A stretch of 64,000 nt of DNA from Manis javanica (lineage: Eukaryota; Chordata; Mammalia; Pholidota; Manidae), in the NCBI RefSeq assembly GCF_040802235.1, contig NC_133166.1, forward strand, positions 1,736,001-1,800,000, read 5' to 3'. Below the pieces are notes generated by a model that did not search any database, was not told the origin of the DNA, and saw nothing but the letters and a program-made list of their open reading frames with translations. The translations under genes were made by a program, and so were the position numbers. Below, piece after piece: positions 60,451 through 64,000 of this stretch (its first letter is position 1; each line of letters begins with the position of its first letter).

Positions 60451-60789
60451 GCCCTGAAGGCTGTGCACCACAGAGCGATCACAGAGAGGGCCAGCACATT
60501 GGCTGAAATCACAGGTCCGCCTTCCGTTCTACCAGGGTTTAAATATCTGGCATTCTCTTCTGCCTCCAAAGCCACCCTAGGGCTCATTTTCTTGTCTGAA
60601 GAACTGGAAACCTGGGGACATGAGACAAAAGAATATTTGTGTTCAAGGGATGTCTTACCCATATTGTTCTGTACTTTATTATTTGGTCATTTCTTGCCTA
60701 CTTGAGGCTGCTTCTTACATGGATCAAGGATAATCAGAAATGGATTCTTCAAACCTGCTTGAACTACCCTGTTTGGCCAGCACCCTCCT

Positions 60790-60975
60790 CCTCTACTTCA
60801 TGTCCCCTGAGCACTGGGATTTGAGTGCTGTGCCACAGTTCTGTGCACGTCTGTCCCCTCTGCTCTCGGGGCAGCTGCTCTAATGCAGGGGCTGTGTTTA
60901 CACATCTTTGAATTCCCAGTGCCTGGAATGTGGCAAGCGTTCAAAGAGGGTTTGCTTAAAGGATTGAACAACTGG
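60790..60975 (+). repeat. L2 LINE 3' end
   Basis: 'ggggctgtgtttacacatct', 'ttgaattcccagtgcctgga' and 'atgtggcaagcgttcaaaga'. Confidence 0.65.
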
Positions 60976-61947
60976 AGAAAGAAAGTGTAAGAGAAAGGTG
61001 AGAAAAACTGATTTTTGCTTGGTGCAAACAGGTTGATTGCTTTTAAAAGAGCCCAGAAAGATAAAGTAGAGACAGGTGCCAGATGAGTACTAAGATTACC
61101 AACCACTGACTCCATTAAGCCAAATAGCTTGGTCTCACGGCTGTTGCTTGGGAACCACAGAGCCAGAACACAGGGTTAGTTGGACCAGGTTCAGGGGCCA
61201 CTGCCGATATTTTTGTAAGTAGAATTCCTCAGGTTATAGCTTTGCGGTGACCAGTTCAGTGTGGATGCTGGAAACTATGTCTTCGAATCTCTTGGGCTGG
61301 ATGATGGTGTGCAAGGCTAGTGGGCTTCCTGGGGAAGTTACTGGTGAGCCAACGGGAGCCGGCACTGAGTCACATGGTTTCTGGGAATCTATGTCTTGAC
61401 ATCTACTGTTCATGGAGGAAGGACTCATGATGGTGGGGATGTACTGACTGAATGGGAAACAAAATTTTGGACTTCCCCCCTTCTATAAAAATACTCAGGG
61501 AAAACTTCTCTTCCGGCCCCTGAGAAAATCTGGGCCAGGTTGAAGGGCATCCAAGAAGATTTGGCAGTCTTTCTTTTGGGTCTGGAATATGTCCACGAGT
61601 TCAAGAAGCCTTCCTGTATGATGGGGATGAAGTGGCCTCTGATGACAAGAGAGAGACCCCGGCTCCACTCTAGGGGGGCTGGCTCTGGTTTCTTTGGCAG
61701 AGAAAAGACTTTGGTGGCAGGGACAACAGTGACCCGGAATTTGGGGACTCCCATCCCAGAGTGCCAAGATAGGAGAGAGCATGAATGCAACCTCTGCCCT
61801 TAGGAAAAAGGGTGCACCACAGTGGTGGTTAGTTGATTTCCGGGAGGAGACCCTGAGCATCTGTGGGATCCAGCTGGCTGCAAGCTCTGATTTGGGGGTG
61901 CTGTTAGACTGTCAGTGCCCCTGGAAGGTGGTAGCTATTTGCTATGC

Positions 61948-62273
61948 TAAATGGAAGCTATTTTTTTTTTGAGAGGGCATCTCTCATATTTATTGATCAA
62001 ATGGTTGTTAACAACAATAAAATTCTGTATAGGGGAGTCAATGCTCAATGCACGATCATTAATCCACCCCCAGCCTAATTCTCGTCAGTCTCCAATCTTC
62101 TGAAGCATAACGAACAAGTTCTTACATGGTGAACAATTCTTACATAGTGAGTAAGTCCTTACATGGTTAACAGTACAAGGGCAGTCATCACATAAACTTT
62201 CGGTTTTGATCTCTCCTTATGAACTATAAACAATCAGGTCAAATATGAATATTCATAAATGGAAGCTATTTTT
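61948..62273 (-). mobile_element. Young retroinsertion with perfect 18-bp target-site duplication
   Basis: Identical flanks taaatggaagctattttt at 61,948-61,965 and 62,256-62,273 bracket a body of about 290 bp. A T run (minus-strand poly(A)) borders the left flank, and a minus-strand AATAAA (TTTATT at 61,989-61,994) lies about 18 nt before the tail. There is no open frame. The perfect duplication argues for a recent event. From memory the body resembles a repeat abundant in pangolin assemblies; the name and class are uncertain. Confidence 0.93.
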
Positions 62274-62784
62274 ATGTTTGAGGAAAGCGACATAGCAATT
62301 ACCAAAGGAGTTGACTAAAGATAGATGTTGTAAGCTGGAGAAGCAAGTGGTTTCCACTCTGTGTTAGGAGCCCAGGCAGCCCAACATGCCGGCAATGGAA
62401 AGTACAGCACGATCGAGCTGAAAAGGAGTGTTCCAGCCTCCCCACTTCATTAGTGAAGAAAGTGAGGCTTTGGGAGGGTCAGCAACTTTCTTAATGTCAT
62501 TGCTACGGAGTGGCTTGAGCTGGTTGGCCTGGTCTTCTTGACTCCCAGGCCTGCTTCCTCTTCATGTCACCAAGTCATCGTCTCTCTATATTGCAGATGG
62601 CTCTGGAAGCGATACTTGTCAGAGTAGACAGGCAATCAAATGTAGCAGTGACATGTCCAACCTGTGTTGGTGATGACTCAACTTGTTTTCTTCACACCAT
62701 GCTGCTTGCGTTTCTGCTGTCCATCCTGTTAAGAGCAGTTAGCTCTAGTCCAAATCCTAATTCTTTTCTTGTTTGTGTCATCAA

Positions 62785-62945
62785 GACCCAGTGCTTCTTA
62801 AACTTCAGTATGCAGAAGAACCACTGGGGATGTTGTTAAAATATTGATTCTGATTCAGCAGGTTTAGGGCATGTCCCAAGGACCTTGTTTCTAAAAGACC
62901 TCTGGCAATGATGGATGCTCTTGGTGCAAGGAACACATTCAGAGC
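62785..62945. repeat. MER5-type hAT DNA element fragment
   Basis: 'gtgcttcttaaacttcagta', 'gaaccactggggatgttgtt' and 'attctgattcagcagg' are MER5 landmarks. Confidence 0.7.
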
Positions 62946-62949
62946 AGCA

Positions 62950-63110
62950 AAGACCTGGGGTAGAATGCTCATCACGGACTGTTTTCTCATCTGTAAAATG
63001 GAACAGTAAAAGTAGTTGCCCCATAGGACCGTTTTGAAGGTTCCATAAGGTAATGTTTTCAAGGGCCTTTGAATAGTCTCTGGCACATCAGAGGTAATCA
63101 ACAGTGTTTA
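62950..63110 (+). repeat. MIR SINE fragment
   Basis: 'gttttctcatctgtaaaatg', 'ttttgaaggttccataaggt' and 'agtctctggcacatcagagg'. Confidence 0.7.
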
Positions 63111-63460
63111 GTTCATTAGGACTTCTACAACAAGAATATCACAAGCTGGATGGCTTACAAACAACAAACATACATTTCTCATAGTTCTGGAGGCTGACAG
63201 TCCAAAATAATGGTCCTGGCAGATTCGGTGTCTGTTGAGGACCCACTTCCTCATTGACGGCCCTCTTCTTGCTGTGTCCTTACATGGTAGTAGGGGCAGG
63301 AAAGCTGTCTGGGGTCTCTTTTATAAGGGCACTAATCTCATTTGTGAGGGCCCCACCTTCATGACCTAGTCACCTCCCAAAGGCCCCACCTCCAAACACC
63401 ATCACATACGGATTAGATTTCAACATATTAATTCAGTTTATGGCAAATAGGTTTTAGTTT
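63105..63460 (-). mobile_element. MLT1-type LTR (ERVL-MaLR)
   Basis: Reverse complement of a MaLR LTR: 'catttctcatagttctggag', 'gctgtgtccttacatggtag', 'cttttataagggcactaatc' and 'tgacctagtcacctccca'. Solitary LTR. Confidence 0.8.
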
Positions 63461-64000
63461 TCTTCCATTCTCTCTTTTTGCCTCTCCTATTACTAAGAAA
63501 AGTGACTTGATGGACTTTCCACTACAGAGGGCTTGGAGGATCTTTGCATTTTAAAAGTGTAAGGGAGAAAGGAGTGCTCAACAGCAGGACTGTGGCTGTT
63601 GGTAATTCTTCTTTTATTGGAAATATTTTTATCTTGGCTGGAACAACAAAGTCAAAGCAGAGACTTCTGCCAGAAGTCTGCATATAATATTAATCTGGTC
63701 AGAGGTTTGTTGGAAGAGAAAGATTAAGAATCATACACTACATCTATATATTTTCAACTTAAAATTCAGTCTCTATAGTCTTTCAAGTTAGTGTGGGCCT
63801 TACCTTCTCTGGCTGGGAGTGCAGAAAAGGAAGATAAAGTTCCACAGTAGGGCTTCAGAGCTGCAAGTTTCACTCTCATTGCTGCTTCCAGCTAAGTGTG
63901 TCCCTTGGGAAGTCTCCCCACCAGTCTGAACACCAGTTTCCTTATCTGTAACATAAGGAGATTGAAAAAGATCAGGGCAGCCAACCCCTTCCCATTGTCA

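Larger units (their letters stand above)
57076..64000. other. Flank downstream of APLNR, no gene recognised
   Basis: Repeat-rich sequence (MIR, L2, MER5, L1M, MLT1 fragments and one young insertion). The frames around 61,425-61,860, open on both strands for up to about 120 codons, match nothing that I know. No tRNA or other RNA gene was seen. About 63,460-64,000 contains nothing recognisable. Confidence 0.7.

Noticed and set aside
61425-61860. Overlapping frames of about 120 codons on the minus strand (61,425-61,790 and 61,495-61,860) and 87 codons on the plus strand
   Set aside because: No protein family recognised, no splice sites or poly(A) context, and the frames overlap on both strands; chance frames are the simplest explanation.

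Overview
The window is mammalian nuclear DNA. It has spliced genes with canonical GT/AG introns, polyadenylation signals, MIR, L2, MLT1 and MER5-type fossil repeats, and L1 retrotransposons of several ages. I recognise two protein-coding genes, both on the + strand. The first is the 3' part of TNKS1BP1 (tankyrase 1-binding protein, TAB182), about 1.5-14.87 kb. The second is the complete, single-coding-exon apelin receptor gene APLNR, CDS 53,523-54,665. The pair and their shared orientation match the TNKS1BP1-APLNR block of human 11q12.1. Almost all other open frames are chance frames in introns or intergenic DNA, antisense shadows of the GC-rich coding exons, or decayed L1 ORF2.

Species: I see no Alu, rodent B1/B2, ruminant BovB-type or carnivore tRNA-Lys SINE, and no other young SINE family. 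The youngest mobile DNA is L1-type. From memory, the L1 3' ends at 19.9-20.2 kb and 38.8-39.1 kb and the short element at 62.0-62.3 kb resemble pangolin (Manis) repeats. That is a recollection, not a search result; a non-primate laurasiatherian is the safer statement.

Layout. 1-1,548: TNKS1BP1 intron; the N-terminal exons lie outside the window. 1,549-13,920: seven coding exons encoding about 1,450 residues, roughly the last 84% of the protein as I recall its length in human. A possible alternative first exon lies at 4,090-4,215. 13,921 to about 14,865: 3' UTR split by one intron. About 14.87-53.2 kb: a gene-free interval holding fossil repeats, a 284-bp direct duplication (17.13/18.71 kb), a 37-bp x3 minisatellite, a CCAT/CCAC microsatellite, a long degraded antisense L1 (35.8-40.6 kb) with a younger L1 nested inside, and a strong CTCF-like motif at 44.2 kb. 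About 53.2-57.07 kb: APLNR with a long 3' UTR carrying a MIR and a small target-site-flanked retroinsertion. 57.1-64.0 kb: repeat-rich flank with no gene recognised.

The two genes are neighbours with no evident shared pathway. TNKS1BP1 is a large, probably disordered scaffold that binds tankyrase and, from the literature, the CCR4-NOT complex. APLNR is a class A GPCR for apelin and ELABELA/Toddler in cardiovascular development and fluid balance. I found no undescribed coding system. The points most worth checking are the alternative TNKS1BP1 start, the lineage-specific insertions, the direct duplication, the CTCF motif and the APLNR residue changes.
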